In this document: positions 15,676 through 24,675 of the stretch, in pieces
How the letters are laid out: each line of letters starts with the position of its first letter
Position numbering within the stretch: position 1 is the first letter of the stretch
NCBI GenBank assembly: GCA_964611145.1
Contig: CAZSYM010000026.1
Location: 1-30,140 of the forward strand
Length of the DNA: 30,140 bases
From: WFQV01 sp964611145
GTDB taxonomy: Bacteria > Bacteroidota > Ignavibacteria > Ignavibacteriales > Melioribacteraceae
Reading direction: 5' to 3'
Notes under the pieces: generated by a model
The model's input: only the letters and a program-made list of their open reading frames with translations
What the model was told of the DNA's origin: nothing
Database searches by the model: none
Position numbers and translations under genes: made by a program

Positions 15676-16406
15676 TATTTTTTCAACATTATTACCGCCA
15701 ATGCTCTACCGGAAGTTTCCCTATCCCGCCTATACGAATGCAAGAATTGTTCTTCGTAGGTACAGAGCGAGGAAAGAGATATGTTCTCCACCGGCACATC
15801 AAACTCCTTCAACATTTGCACGTTCATGCCCGCCACATCCAGATAAAACTTTCCTTTTTTATTCTCCACGTATGTTTCGGGAAAAATTTCAGCCACTTCC
15901 TTTCCCACTTCATAATGCTCCTGGCAAATGGAAGGAGCGACATAGGCATAAATATCCGTCGGTACGGAATAAAATTCATCTATCAACACCTCAAGTGTTC
16001 TTTCCAAAATTCTCTTTCGGGTACCTCTCCAACCGGCATGTACGGCGGCAATTACTCGTCGCTTTGCATCGTAAAGTAACACGGGCACACAATCCGCAGC
16101 GGAAACCGCAAGGGCAATATCGGGAACATTCGTAATCATTGCATCGCTTTCCCCTTGATAGCCCGGTGCTTTCACTATTTTAATAATATCGCTATGAATT
16201 TGTTTCTGATAAGCCGCATTTGAATAATCCGTACCCAAACGGGCAAAAAATTCCTTACGATTCGATTCCACACGCACGGGCTCGTCGGCTACTCCGAAGG
16301 AAAGATTAAATCCGAAAGTGTCTCCCTGGCGGGAAAAATCCCGCGTACTCATTCCGTGGACCACATTTTCGAACTGCGAAAGCAAGGGACTGCGGATAAT
16401 TCTCAT
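15675..16406 (-). CDS. pgeF: Multicopper-oxidase-like laccase domain protein (YfiH/PgeF)
   Basis: A 243-residue protein of the YfiH/PgeF/LACC1 family. Members have been reported to remove mis-incorporated L-serine from peptidoglycan precursors (PgeF) and, in other work, to act on purine nucleosides. Seen: the metal-site residues His71 in KQIHSDII, Cys106 in SAADCVPVLLYD and His123 in AVHAGWRGTRKRI, all at the expected spacing. The frame is open from a TTG at 16412, but the ATG at 16406 with GGGG about 8 bases upstream is preferred. It is the first gene of a seven-gene run and shares a one-base overlap with the transporter. Its promoter region contains the korB terminator, 76 bases upstream. 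Confidence 0.93.
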   Translation of the reverse strand: MRIIRSPLLSQFENVVHGMSTRDFSRQGDTFGFNLSFGVADEPVRVESNRKEFFARLGTDYSNAAYQKQIHSDIIKIVKAPGYQGESDAMITNVPDIALAVSAADCVPVLLYDAKRRVIAAVHAGWRGTRKRILERTLEVLIDEFYSVPTDIYAYVAPSICQEHYEVGKEVAEIFPETYVENKKGKFYLDVAGMNVQMLKEFDVPVENISLSSLCTYEEQFLHSYRRDRETSGRALAVIMLKK

Positions 16407-16481
16407 TTGCAAAACCCCGAAAAATTAAATTACAAATTAAATACGAGGCAAAAGGAGTTGCAAAAGTATTCGTTAAAAAAT

Positions 16482-16512
16482 ATAAAAAAAGCCGCTCGTG
16501 CGAGCGGCTTTT
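16482..16512 (-). terminator. Intrinsic terminator downstream of korB
   Basis: The arms AAAAGCCGCTC (16487-16497) and GAGCGGCTTTT (16502-16512) form an 11-pair stem around a GTGC loop (innermost C-G pairs may also form). On the - strand the stem is followed by a run of seven T. It begins 20 bases past the korB stop and separates korAB from the pgeF run on the same strand. Confidence 0.9.
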
Positions 16513-16531
16513 CAATTTGCTTCCTAACGCT

Positions 16532-17572
16532 TTATTGAATTTCCCACGTATTGCCCGCATAAAGAAGTTTTTCAAGATTTCCTTCGCCTTTCATTTCCGT
16601 AACTTCCTTGATTTGGCGATGGATTTCATTCTCCAGCGTCGGCTCTTCAATATCCTTGAAAATACCGAGAGGAGTAGGCAAACTGGGATTGTCCGTCATG
16701 TGCGCCAGAATAAAAGCACGGACGGGGCTTCTATCGTGTTCGTCATGTACCCAGAGATCATCCACCGTATATTTACCTTCGTTCAGGTCCACGACAATAG
16801 GTTGCGCATGTTCGTCAATCACAATGCCCTTGTCCTTATTCTTACCGAAAATTAACGGTTTTCCATGCTCGAGGTAAACCACGTGGTCGTCTCTTGTTTC
16901 CTTGTCGGTAAGAAGTTTAAAAGCGCCGTCGTTAAAAATAACACAGTTTTGGTCAATCTCTATAAAAGAGAAACCCTTATGTGCATCGGCTCTTTTAAGA
17001 ACTTCCACAAGATGTTTGCTATCGCGGTCTATTGCTCTCGCCACGAAAGTCGCTTCCGCACCGACTGCAACGGAAGTGGGATTGAACGGATGGTCAACGG
17101 TTCCGTAAGGGCTACTTTTCGAAATTTTCCCTTTTTCGGATGTGGGAGAATATTGACCTTTTGTCAATCCGTAAATTTTATTGTTGAACAACAGCACGTT
17201 AATATCTATATTCTTACGCGCCGCGTGAATAAAGTGATTTCCTCCGATACTCAGTCCGTCGCCGTCGCCCGTTGCGACCCAAACGGAAAGCTCGGGGCGG
17301 AAAACCTTCAGTCCGGTAGCAATCGCCGGAGCTCTTCCGTGAATCGTGTGAAATCCGTAGGTGCTCATGTAATAAGGGAAACGACTCGAGCAACCGATAC
17401 CGGAAATCCAGACGTAATCTTCTTTTTTATGATCCAGTTGCGCAAAGGTTCTTTGAACGGCGGCAAGGATTGCATAATCCCCGCAACCGGGGCACCAGCG
17501 CACGTCCTGATCGGATGCGAAATCTTTCGGCGTATATTTTTTAATTTGATTTTCCAATTTATTCTGCTCCAT
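16532..17572 (-). CDS. korB: 2-oxoacid:ferredoxin oxidoreductase, beta subunit
   Basis: A 346-residue thiamine-diphosphate-binding subunit that, with KorA, converts 2-oxoglutarate (or another 2-oxoacid) plus CoA to the acyl-CoA, CO2 and reduced ferredoxin; the reverse reaction fixes CO2 in the reductive TCA cycle. Seen: cluster cysteines in WCPGCGDY (Cys27, Cys30), GIGCSSRFP (Cys61) and QNCVIF (Cys210), and the thiamine-diphosphate/Mg motif GDGDGLSIGGNH with LLFNNKIYGLTKGQYSPTS. The gene starts inside the end of korA (14-base overlap). Subfamily assignment to 2-oxoglutarate over pyruvate or branched-chain acids rests on the two-subunit layout and is not proven. Confidence 0.92.
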   Translation of the reverse strand: MEQNKLENQIKKYTPKDFASDQDVRWCPGCGDYAILAAVQRTFAQLDHKKEDYVWISGIGCSSRFPYYMSTYGFHTIHGRAPAIATGLKVFRPELSVWVATGDGDGLSIGGNHFIHAARKNIDINVLLFNNKIYGLTKGQYSPTSEKGKISKSSPYGTVDHPFNPTSVAVGAEATFVARAIDRDSKHLVEVLKRADAHKGFSFIEIDQNCVIFNDGAFKLLTDKETRDDHVVYLEHGKPLIFGKNKDKGIVIDEHAQPIVVDLNEGKYTVDDLWVHDEHDRSPVRAFILAHMTDNPSLPTPLGIFKDIEEPTLENEIHRQIKEVTEMKGEGNLEKLLYAGNTWEIQ

Positions 17573-19415
17573 TTCCGCCTCCGAGTATTTCTTTGATTTT
17601 TTCTTTTATTTCTATGGATTTGAACGGTAAGCCTCTGACCAAATTAAATTGAATCGGTTCAACGAGGAATTCCATTCTAAGAACTTTTGCTAATTGTCCC
17701 AGGTTAATTTCAGGGACAAGTATTTTTTCGAATTTGGAAATAACGTCTCCTAAATTCTTGGGGAAGGGATAAAGATAATGCAAGTGAACGAAGGAAACGT
17801 CATAACCTTCTTTACGAGCATCGTCCACGGCATCTTTAATCGAGCCGTAAGTACCGCCCCAACCAACCACGAGTAATTTACCTTCCGGAGCACCGTCAAC
17901 TTCCACGTCGGGAATGAATTTTTGAACATTTTTTATTTTCTTATCGCGGGTGGTAACCATATGGTGATGGTTAGCGGGGTCGTAACTAACATTACCGCTA
18001 CCATCTTCTTTTTCCAAACCACCGATTCGATGTTCCATTCCCGGTGTTCCGGGCACTACCCAAGGTCTCACAAGATTTTCATCTCTCATATAAGGTTGAA
18101 AACCTTCGGGGTCGGTTCTTTTTTCCACTTCTATTTTAGGCAATTCTTCCGGCTTGGGCAAGCGCCACGGTTCGGAACCGTTTGCGATATAGCCATCCGT
18201 CAAAAGAATTACCGGAGTCATAAATTTAAGAGCGATACGAGCGGCTTCTATTACCATATAAAAAGAATTGCTCGGAGTCGAAGCAGCAAGTACAGGAATA
18301 GGAGCTTCGCCGTTACGTCCGAAAATAGCTTGCAACAAATCCGCCTGTTCGGTTTTCGTAGGCAAGCCCGTACTGGGACCACCGCGCTGGACATTAACAA
18401 CAACCAACGGTAATTCTGTCATCACCGCTAATCCCAAAGCTTCGGTTTTGAGTGCCAATCCCGGTCCGCTGGTAGTAGTGGCGGCCAAAGCGCCTCCGTA
18501 AGAAGCACCTATAGCGGAAGTGATACCTGCAATTTCGTCCTCGGCTTGGAATGTGATAACACCGAAGTTTTTATAAGTGCTCAAGTAATGCAAGATTTCC
18601 GAAGCGGGAGTAATAGGATAAGATCCCAGGAACAGTTGCAAACCGCTTAATTGCGAAGCCGCTACCAATCCGATAGCCGTTGCTTCGTTACCGGAAATAT
18701 TGCGATAGGTTCCCGGTTCCATCTTTGCAGGTTTTACTTTATAGCGTGTAGTAAACAGATAAGCCGTATCTCCGTAATAATAACCCGCTTTCAAAGCTTT
18801 TTTATTGGCTTCGACCAATTCCGGGCGTTTGGCAAATTTCTTCTCAATCCAGTTCAACGTGGGTTCCAAGGGACGGCTAAACAGCCAATAAGTCAATCCC
18901 AAAGCAAAGAAGTTCTTGCTTCTTGCTATTTCCAACGGCGTCAAACCGGAATCCTTCAATGCCTCCGTAGTAAGAGAAGTAATCGGCACCTTATAAACAT
19001 GATAGCCCGCCAAAGTATCGTCTTCCAACGGATTGGATTCATACTTTGCCAATTGTAAGTTTTTCCTCGTAAAAGAGTCGGTATTGACAATAATCATTCC
19101 GTTGGGTTTTAAATTCGGGAGATTTTTCTTCAAAGCCGCAGGATTCATTGCAACGAGCACATCGGGGCTGTCGCCCGGCGTATGAATGTCTTTCGAACTG
19201 AAGTGCAATTGGAATCCGCTTACACCGTAAATAGTTCCTGCAGGGGCACGGATTTCAGCCGGATAATCGGGGAAAGTCGCCAAATCGTTGCCTGCAAGAG
19301 CGGAAGTGTTGCTGAATTGAGTACCCGTTAACTGCATGCCGTCGCCGGAATCCCCGGCGAACATCACCGTAACGTCCTCTAATTCCTCTTCGTGAATCTT
19401 CTTTGTTTCTTCCAT
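17559..19415 (-). CDS. korA: 2-oxoacid:ferredoxin oxidoreductase, fused gamma-alpha subunit
   Basis: A 618-residue subunit joining a gamma domain (about 1-200; VTVMFAGDSGDGMQLTGTQF, DYPAEIRAPAGT) to an alpha domain (about 225-618; LGSYPITPASEIL, QAEDEIAGITSAIGASYGG, TTTSGPGLALKTEALGLA, VQRGGPSTGLPTKTEQADL). This fused gamma-alpha form with a separate KorB is the usual 2-oxoglutarate:ferredoxin type in Bacteroidetes, Chlorobi and many anaerobes. The protein supplies the pyrimidine-side cofactor activation and CoA-binding parts of the complex. The ribosome-binding site is weak. The 282-base upstream gap holds the promoter and a candidate terminator for dsbD. No ferredoxin gene is adjacent. Confidence 0.94.
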   Translation of the reverse strand: MEETKKIHEEELEDVTVMFAGDSGDGMQLTGTQFSNTSALAGNDLATFPDYPAEIRAPAGTIYGVSGFQLHFSSKDIHTPGDSPDVLVAMNPAALKKNLPNLKPNGMIIVNTDSFTRKNLQLAKYESNPLEDDTLAGYHVYKVPITSLTTEALKDSGLTPLEIARSKNFFALGLTYWLFSRPLEPTLNWIEKKFAKRPELVEANKKALKAGYYYGDTAYLFTTRYKVKPAKMEPGTYRNISGNEATAIGLVAASQLSGLQLFLGSYPITPASEILHYLSTYKNFGVITFQAEDEIAGITSAIGASYGGALAATTTSGPGLALKTEALGLAVMTELPLVVVNVQRGGPSTGLPTKTEQADLLQAIFGRNGEAPIPVLAASTPSNSFYMVIEAARIALKFMTPVILLTDGYIANGSEPWRLPKPEELPKIEVEKRTDPEGFQPYMRDENLVRPWVVPGTPGMEHRIGGLEKEDGSGNVSYDPANHHHMVTTRDKKIKNVQKFIPDVEVDGAPEGKLLVVGWGGTYGSIKDAVDDARKEGYDVSFVHLHYLYPFPKNLGDVISKFEKILVPEINLGQLAKVLRMEFLVEPIQFNLVRGLPFKSIEIKEKIKEILGGGNGAE

Positions 19416-19560
19416 TTTTGTTACTCTGTTTTTCTTTTAATCAGTGAATTAATTGAATATTTTTTACGCCCTAAAATAATCATCAATTTTAGATTTAACA
19501 ATTTTTTATAAAAAATCAATCGGAATATTTTAATCCTTCAAAACCATTGTCCGCATCCAT

Positions 19561-19592
19561 TGAAAAATCAAAGGGGAAAACGCCGTTTCCCC
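19561..19592 (-). terminator. Candidate terminator downstream of dsbD
   Basis: GGGGAAA (19573-19579) and TTTCCCC (19586-19592) form a 7-pair stem with a 6-base loop. On the - strand it is followed by TTTGATTTTTC. It lies 105 bases beyond the dsbD stop, in the 282-base gap before korA. The tail is interrupted, so efficiency is uncertain. The rest of this gap is AT-rich and shows no gene. Confidence 0.5.
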
Positions 19593-19697
19593 GCATAAAA
19601 ACAGTTTTTTCAAATGCAAAAGTCCGACCGCTTCAATAATATCAACAAAATATTTAACTCGACCGAGAAAAAGCAAGAATAACGCCGTTCTCGGTAC

Positions 19698-21467
19698 TTA
19701 TTTAACTTCTTTAAGAATTTTCAGAAATTCATCAGGTTCGACAAAACCGGTCAATCTTTTCACTTCTTTTCCCGAAGAATCGAAAATCAAAATAGTGGGC
19801 ATTCCCCGAATGCCGAATTTTTTCCTTATTCTCTGCGTTTCCTCCGAAAGCGTTTTCGTCATATCGACTTTATAAGCATCGAAATCCTTCGCCGCTTCTA
19901 TAACCTTTGCATCCGTAAAAGTTTGCGCGTCCAATTCTTTACAAGGGATGCACCAATCGGCATAAAAATCGATTACAATTTTGTGTCCCGCATTCAGAGA
20001 GGCTTGGTATTTTTCGTTGGAATACTGTTGCCAGGGAATTTCATGTTTCTCGGAAGGGATAAGAGCGTAAACGGAAACGGCAATTAACAAAAGAGAAAAA
20101 GCTATTTTAATTGATTTAAATACCTTAACGCTCTGCCCCTTCTTATCGACGAAAAGAAGATAAATTGCAGAAAGTATTGCAAATACGGGCAGGAAATAGC
20201 TCGCTATTTCTTTCGGAAACAGTGGTTGAGCGAAATAAATCGCCGCGCCGAAAAGTATCAGCCCGAAAATATGCTCCACTCCTTGCATCCATTCACCGGC
20301 GCGAGGCAAGCTCTTGATTTTACCGGAGAAAATCGCCAAGAACAGATACGGAGTACCCAAACCTATGGCAAGGAAAAAGAACATCAGAAAACCATAAAGT
20401 ATATCTCCTTTGGCAGCCACATAGGTAAGGAGTCCGATTACAAAAGGACCTATACACGGAGCGGCAACAATTCCCATGGTAAGCCCCATAAAGAAAGCGC
20501 CGAAAGCTCCACCGCGGGCACCACCGGCTTTCATTACCCATGAATCGGGTAATTTAAATTCATAAACATCGAATTGACTTAAGCCGAGCGCAATGAAAAT
20601 AAGAACTATAAAAATAATCACGAAAGTATTCTGCAGCAAAGCGCCGAAAACCGCACCGCTCATTGCGGTAACCACTCCCACCACGGAATAAGTAAGCGCT
20701 ATACCAAGGACATAAAGCAAGCCGAGAAAAGCCAAACGCTTCGTGTTGCCTTCGCTTTGCCCCCCGAAATAACCTATTGTGATGGGAATTAAAGGATAAA
20801 CGCAGGGGGTAAGGTTCAAAGCCAAACCGCCGAGATAAACAAGAATAATGCTTAAAAGTATGCCGCTGCGGGCAAGAGCCCCTCCAATACCGCCTTCCTC
20901 GCTCTTGCTTATCCGGGAACCGTAACCTAAATCCAATCCGGAGAAAATCTCGGAATTTATTTCGTTAACAGGCACGGTTTTGTCCACGACGTTTATCACA
21001 AGCGTGTCGGTAAAATCATTAGGCGGCAAACATGATTGATTGTTGCAAGCCTGATAATTAAAAGTAACCACCATTTTGTATTGTCCGACCTGAAGAGAGT
21101 CGGGCACTTTAATCAAAGCTCCCACCAAAATATTCCCCTCGTAAACGGAAACGGGAACATCGGAAAAATCAAATTTCAAATTCTGAGCTTCAGGGAATTT
21201 TGTTTTTACAATTTCGAACGGTTTGCTCACCAAGAGTTCGCTGGCAATTAAATCTTTTTCATTGGGCTTAACGGAGTTAATATGCCAGCCGTCATCTATT
21301 TTCAACTTCAAAGCGATTTTAAATTCTCCACCGGGCTGAACTCCGTCAAGAGATTGATAAGCTTTACCGCTTACAACCTTTTGTCCGAAGCCGAACTGTC
21401 CATATGTAATTTGAAACATTAAGAAAAAAAACAGTATTCCCTTGGTCAAAAAGAATTTGAATTTCAT
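19698..21467 (-). CDS. dsbD: Thiol:disulfide interchange protein DsbD
   Basis: A 589-residue inner-membrane protein carrying electrons from cytoplasmic thioredoxin to the periplasm for disulfide isomerisation and cytochrome maturation. Domains: signal peptide (1-23), periplasmic alpha domain with Cys141 and Cys146 (ACNNQSCLPP), about eight membrane helices (200-470) with the redox pair Cys222 (LTPCVYPLIP) and Cys338 (AAPCIGPF), and a C-terminal thioredoxin domain with Cys506-Cys509 (ADWCIPCKELDAQTF). All six redox cysteines are present. The frame begins at an ATG at 21479, but the ATG at 21467 overlaps the nadE stop (ATGA) and has GGAGAAG placed 3-6 bases upstream, and it begins directly with the signal peptide, so it is preferred. 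Confidence 0.95.
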   Translation of the reverse strand: MKFKFFLTKGILFFFLMFQITYGQFGFGQKVVSGKAYQSLDGVQPGGEFKIALKLKIDDGWHINSVKPNEKDLIASELLVSKPFEIVKTKFPEAQNLKFDFSDVPVSVYEGNILVGALIKVPDSLQVGQYKMVVTFNYQACNNQSCLPPNDFTDTLVINVVDKTVPVNEINSEIFSGLDLGYGSRISKSEEGGIGGALARSGILLSIILVYLGGLALNLTPCVYPLIPITIGYFGGQSEGNTKRLAFLGLLYVLGIALTYSVVGVVTAMSGAVFGALLQNTFVIIFIVLIFIALGLSQFDVYEFKLPDSWVMKAGGARGGAFGAFFMGLTMGIVAAPCIGPFVIGLLTYVAAKGDILYGFLMFFFLAIGLGTPYLFLAIFSGKIKSLPRAGEWMQGVEHIFGLILFGAAIYFAQPLFPKEIASYFLPVFAILSAIYLLFVDKKGQSVKVFKSIKIAFSLLLIAVSVYALIPSEKHEIPWQQYSNEKYQASLNAGHKIVIDFYADWCIPCKELDAQTFTDAKVIEAAKDFDAYKVDMTKTLSEETQRIRKKFGIRGMPTILIFDSSGKEVKRLTGFVEPDEFLKILKEVK

Positions 21468-23104
21468 GGTCTTCTCCATTTTTGTACTATTGGAAATCTT
21501 CGTCCGTATCCGAATGCTTTTTTAGAAACTCTCAGAACCGGTGCCGCCTGTTTGCGTTTGAATTCGTTCGCATCCACGGTTCTTAAAACTTTTCTAACCG
21601 TCTCCGCTTCTCCCAACTGTTCAACGATCTCCTCGAATTCCTTATATTCTTCCAGATAAAGCTCAAGTATTTTATCGAGAAAATCGTAAGGCGGAAGCGT
21701 ATCCTGGTCGGTTTGATTCGGTCTCAATTCCGCCGAAGGTGCCTTGTGAATTATCTCCCACGGGATTATCTCCTCGTTCCGATTTATAAACTTCGCAAGT
21801 CGGTAAACTTGAGTTTTGTACACATCCCCAATTACCGCCACCGCTCCGCACATATCGCCGTAAAGCGTAGCATAGCCGACCGCCATTTCGGATTTATTTC
21901 CCGTGGTGCAAAGCAAATAATTAAACTTGTTCGAAAGAGCCATCAGGTATGTTCCCCGAATCCTCGCCTGAAGATTTTCCTCCGTAACATCGTGAGGAAG
22001 TCCTCTAAAAACAGGTTCAAGCACTTCCAGATACTTTTCGAACACAGGTTGAATTGAAATGATATTATGAGAAATCCCGAGTTTTTCCGTCAACTTCAAA
22101 GCATCCTTCACACTACCTTCGCTCGAATATTGCGAAGGCATCAATAAAACATGAACATTTTCGGAACCGAAAGCTTGGACGGCAATGTAAGTAACAAGTG
22201 CGGAATCTATTCCGCCGCTTAATCCCACAAGTGCTTTCTTAAAACCGGTTTTACGCGCGTAATCCGATAAGCCGAGAGTAAGGGCGTGCAATACTTCCTC
22301 CTCAAACGATTTTTCAACCGTCCCGACGGGCTCATAATCTTTTTCCGTATCGAAAACGAAGTAATCTTCCTCGTAAGTTTTGCCAAGCAAACAAAGATTG
22401 CCAGCATTATCAAAGCACATACTTCCGCCGTCAAAAATCAAATCCGTTTGCGCTCCCACACAAGAAACATAAGCCAAAGGGATGCTATCGTTACGCGTAA
22501 GGGTGGAAAGCATTTTATATCTTTCGGTCCTTCGCCCGTATGCATAAGGGCTTGCGGAAATATTGAGAAGAATCGTAGCGCCTTTGTCAAGTAATTCTCT
22601 TACGGGGTCGCGATGATAACGTCTGTGTTTCCAATAGTCGTCATCGTTCCAAATATCCTCGCAGATGGAAATAGCCAATTTTTCGCCTTTGAATTCATGA
22701 AGCGCAACGTCCTTGGCAGGCTCAAAATAACGCACCTCGTCAAAGACGTCGTAATTGGGAAGAAGCATCTTGTTTTGCACGAATTGAACTTTTCCTTCGT
22801 AACAAAGCATCGCGGAATTATAAATGCCGGTACCAACACTTTCGTAACGCTCGGTTATCGTGCCGAAAAGTAATCCTACCGAGGAAGTTGCCTCCGCAAG
22901 CTTTTTATTTGCTTCCGCAACGGCTTTTCTGAATTCATGTTTTTCCACCAAGTCCTGAGGGGGATAACCGCAAACCGCCAGCTCGGGAACAATTAACAAA
23001 TCGACTTTATCCCGCTCCGCACGTCTATAAACCTCCAAAATTCTGCGACTGTTCCCCTCGATATCACCGATAATACTGTTTATTTGCCCTAAAGCGATTT
23101 TCAT
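21464..23104 (-). CDS. nadE: Glutamine-dependent NAD+ synthetase
   Basis: A 546-residue bifunctional enzyme making NAD+ from deamido-NAD+, ATP and glutamine. The N-terminal nitrilase-type glutaminase (1-260) shows the complete triad: Glu41 in VPELAVCGYPP, Lys112 in QNKMLLPNYDVFDE and Cys148 in SICEDIWND. The C-terminal synthetase (about 270-546) has the ATP-binding SGGIDSALV (296-304) and the later STGNKSE-like segment CTTGNKSEMAVGY. Ammonia is therefore channelled from the enzyme's own glutaminase. It overlaps dsbD by 4 bases; both serve redox homeostasis, though adjacency may be incidental. The upstream gap of 207 bases is shared with the divergent esterase gene. Confidence 0.96.
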   Translation of the reverse strand: MKIALGQINSIIGDIEGNSRRILEVYRRAERDKVDLLIVPELAVCGYPPQDLVEKHEFRKAVAEANKKLAEATSSVGLLFGTITERYESVGTGIYNSAMLCYEGKVQFVQNKMLLPNYDVFDEVRYFEPAKDVALHEFKGEKLAISICEDIWNDDDYWKHRRYHRDPVRELLDKGATILLNISASPYAYGRRTERYKMLSTLTRNDSIPLAYVSCVGAQTDLIFDGGSMCFDNAGNLCLLGKTYEEDYFVFDTEKDYEPVGTVEKSFEEEVLHALTLGLSDYARKTGFKKALVGLSGGIDSALVTYIAVQAFGSENVHVLLMPSQYSSEGSVKDALKLTEKLGISHNIISIQPVFEKYLEVLEPVFRGLPHDVTEENLQARIRGTYLMALSNKFNYLLCTTGNKSEMAVGYATLYGDMCGAVAVIGDVYKTQVYRLAKFINRNEEIIPWEIIHKAPSAELRPNQTDQDTLPPYDFLDKILELYLEEYKEFEEIVEQLGEAETVRKVLRTVDANEFKRKQAAPVLRVSKKAFGYGRRFPIVQKWRRP

Positions 23105-23311
23105 TTCGTTTTCCGATTGTAAAAAATAAAATTAAGAGTTTCAAAGTTATTATTTTGTCAAGAACTCTCCAAAAGATGAATTACCCCTTCGAAGCGATGC
23201 AATAAAATTCCACAAACTTCTAACAACAATTTCTTTTTAAAAAAAGGAAAAATGTTTAACTTTCGTTCGCAAGAAACCCAGAAGTTTTCCAATTGAACGG
23301 AGAAAACAAAA

Positions 23312-24118
23312 ATGAAAAAAATTGTTATCACACTTTTTCTTTTATTATCATTCGAGCTATTCGGTCAGGACACTTTGATTTTCGAACGGGATTATATCCC
23401 GTGGCCAGATACCACGCTCGTGTTCACTCCGACACATATCAAAGGCAAAATTCCCATGTTGATTCTTTTGCATGGCTGGTCGGGAAATTATACACAGTGG
23501 AGTCATGAAATAAACTTGCATGAATATTCAAATCGTTACGGCTGGATAATCGTAACCCCCGACGGTTTTTACGATTCGTGGTATGTAAATAGCCCGCGGA
23601 AGAAAAACTCGCAGTTCGAAACATTTTTCTGGCAAGATTTGATTCCCGAGCTTTTCAAAAAATATCCGATTGACAGTAGCAAAATTTTCATTTCGGGACT
23701 TAGCATGGGCGGGCACGGAGCGATGACGCTGTTTCTCAAGAATCCCAATTTCTTTCTGAGCGCAGGTAGCACCAGCGGCATCTTGGATTTAACTTATTTC
23801 CCCAACCGCTGGAGTATGAAAAACGCTCTTGGAAGTATCGAAAAATATCCCGAAGCATGGAAAAATAATTCCGCCATTTATTTACTCAAAAACATTGCGG
23901 GCACAAACAAGCAAATAATTTTCGATTGCGGTACGGAAGGATTTGCTTACGAAGTAAACAGACGGTTCTTCGAAAAATGTCGAGAACTCAAAATCAAAGC
24001 CACTTTTATTTCCCAACCGGGTAAACATACGCATTCCTATTGGCGAAAAAGTATAAAAGAACATTTCTTCTTTTTTGATCAACTTTTAAAAGAGACGGAA
24101 AGAAAAAAGAAGAATTGA
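23312..24118 (+). CDS. Secreted esterase (alpha/beta hydrolase, esterase-D family)
   Basis: A 268-residue alpha/beta hydrolase with a Sec signal peptide (KKIVITLFLLLSFELFGQ, cleavage after about residue 19). Seen: the oxyanion-region LLHGWSGNYTQW (52-63), the nucleophile elbow GLSMGGHGA with Ser131, a candidate acid Asp205 in IFDCGTEG and a histidine in PGKHTHSYW (His239 or His241). The order and spacing match the putative esterase family PF00756 (esterase D, feruloyl esterase, mycolyltransferase relatives). The ATG at 23312 is preceded by CGGAG at 23298-23302. It is the first + gene after nadE and may be co-transcribed with pspC, though a 107-base structured gap lies between. Substrate unknown. 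Confidence 0.9.
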   Translation: MKKIVITLFLLLSFELFGQDTLIFERDYIPWPDTTLVFTPTHIKGKIPMLILLHGWSGNYTQWSHEINLHEYSNRYGWIIVTPDGFYDSWYVNSPRKKNSQFETFFWQDLIPELFKKYPIDSSKIFISGLSMGGHGAMTLFLKNPNFFLSAGSTSGILDLTYFPNRWSMKNALGSIEKYPEAWKNNSAIYLLKNIAGTNKQIIFDCGTEGFAYEVNRRFFEKCRELKIKATFISQPGKHTHSYWRKSIKEHFFFFDQLLKETERKKKN

Positions 24119-24145
24119 AAATCAAAGATTAATAAACTCGTACAA

Positions 24146-24183
24146 AGTTTGCCTTACCGCAAACTGGGGAAAGGGAACTTTCC
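24146..24183 (+). other. Two adjacent stem-loops upstream of pspC
   Basis: First stem: AGTTTGC (24146-24152) with GCAAACT (24159-24165), 7 pairs, 6-base loop. Second stem: GGAAAG (24168-24173) with CTTTCC (24178-24183), 6 pairs, loop GGAA, which fits the stable GNRA class. They are 2 bases apart and 42 bases before the pspC start. No T-run follows, so this is not a typical terminator; an RNA leader or processing structure is possible but unproven. Confidence 0.35.
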
Positions 24184-24225
24184 TCTATGACTCTCGTCTA
24201 TTAATACAAACTTCGGAGAAATAAA

Positions 24226-24675
24226 ATGAAAAGAAAACTTTACAGATTAAAGGAAGACAAAATTTTCGGGGGAGTCTGTTCCGGTTTGGCAGAATATCTT
24301 GATATTGACCCCGTACTGGTAAGAATAGCCTTCGTGATTTTAACTCTGCTCCACGGCTCCGGGCTACTTCTTTACATAGTGCTTTGGATTATCATGCCTT
24401 CCAAACCCGTTGTTTATTCTACAAAATACCCGGAAGACACCGAAACCGTAGAGGCGGAAGAAATTCCGGAAGAGGAGAGCAAAGAAGAAAATGGGAAAAA
24501 ACATTCGGAAGAAGAACAGGGAAGATTAATCGCCGGAATCGCTTTGATTGTGATAGGTTTTCTATTCTTGGCGGATAAACTTTTCCCTTTCGTTAATTTG
24601 AAAGACATTCTTTCCTTGGGATTAATATTACTCGGCGGTTACATTCTTTGGGGAGCAGTTAGGAGGACAAAATGA
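24226..24675 (+). CDS. PspC-domain membrane protein
   Basis: A 149-residue inner-membrane protein. Residues 1-62 are a PspC domain (LYRLKEDKIFGGVCSGLAEYLDIDPVLVRIAFV, followed by a membrane helix ending WIIMPSKP), known from phage-shock and envelope-stress systems. An acidic linker (about 70-100, many Glu) leads to a second hydrophobic region (GRLIAGIALIVIGFLFLADKLF and the following helix) resembling the LiaI/LiaF membrane module. The ATG at 24226 has CGGAG at 24214-24218. The stop overlaps the next gene's start (ATGA). No pspA or sensor kinase is in the window, so this looks like the reduced PspC-LiaF type found outside Proteobacteria. Function in envelope stress is inferred. Confidence 0.9.
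   Translation: MKRKLYRLKEDKIFGGVCSGLAEYLDIDPVLVRIAFVILTLLHGSGLLLYIVLWIIMPSKPVVYSTKYPEDTETVEAEEIPEEESKEENGKKHSEEEQGRLIAGIALIVIGFLFLADKLFPFVNLKDILSLGLILLGGYILWGAVRRTK

Noticed and set aside
15701..16135. A 144-codon + strand frame opposite pgeF
   Set aside because: Shadow of pgeF; low-complexity basic sequence and no start signal.
16865..17596. A 243-codon open frame on the + strand opposite korB
   Set aside because: Antisense to korB with no recognisable motif; long antisense frames arise from the codon bias of the real gene.
19663..19694. CCGAGAA...TTCTCGG dyad just past the dsbD stop
   Set aside because: The 18-base loop and lack of a clean T-run make it a poor terminator; the compact hairpin at 19573-19592 is a better candidate.
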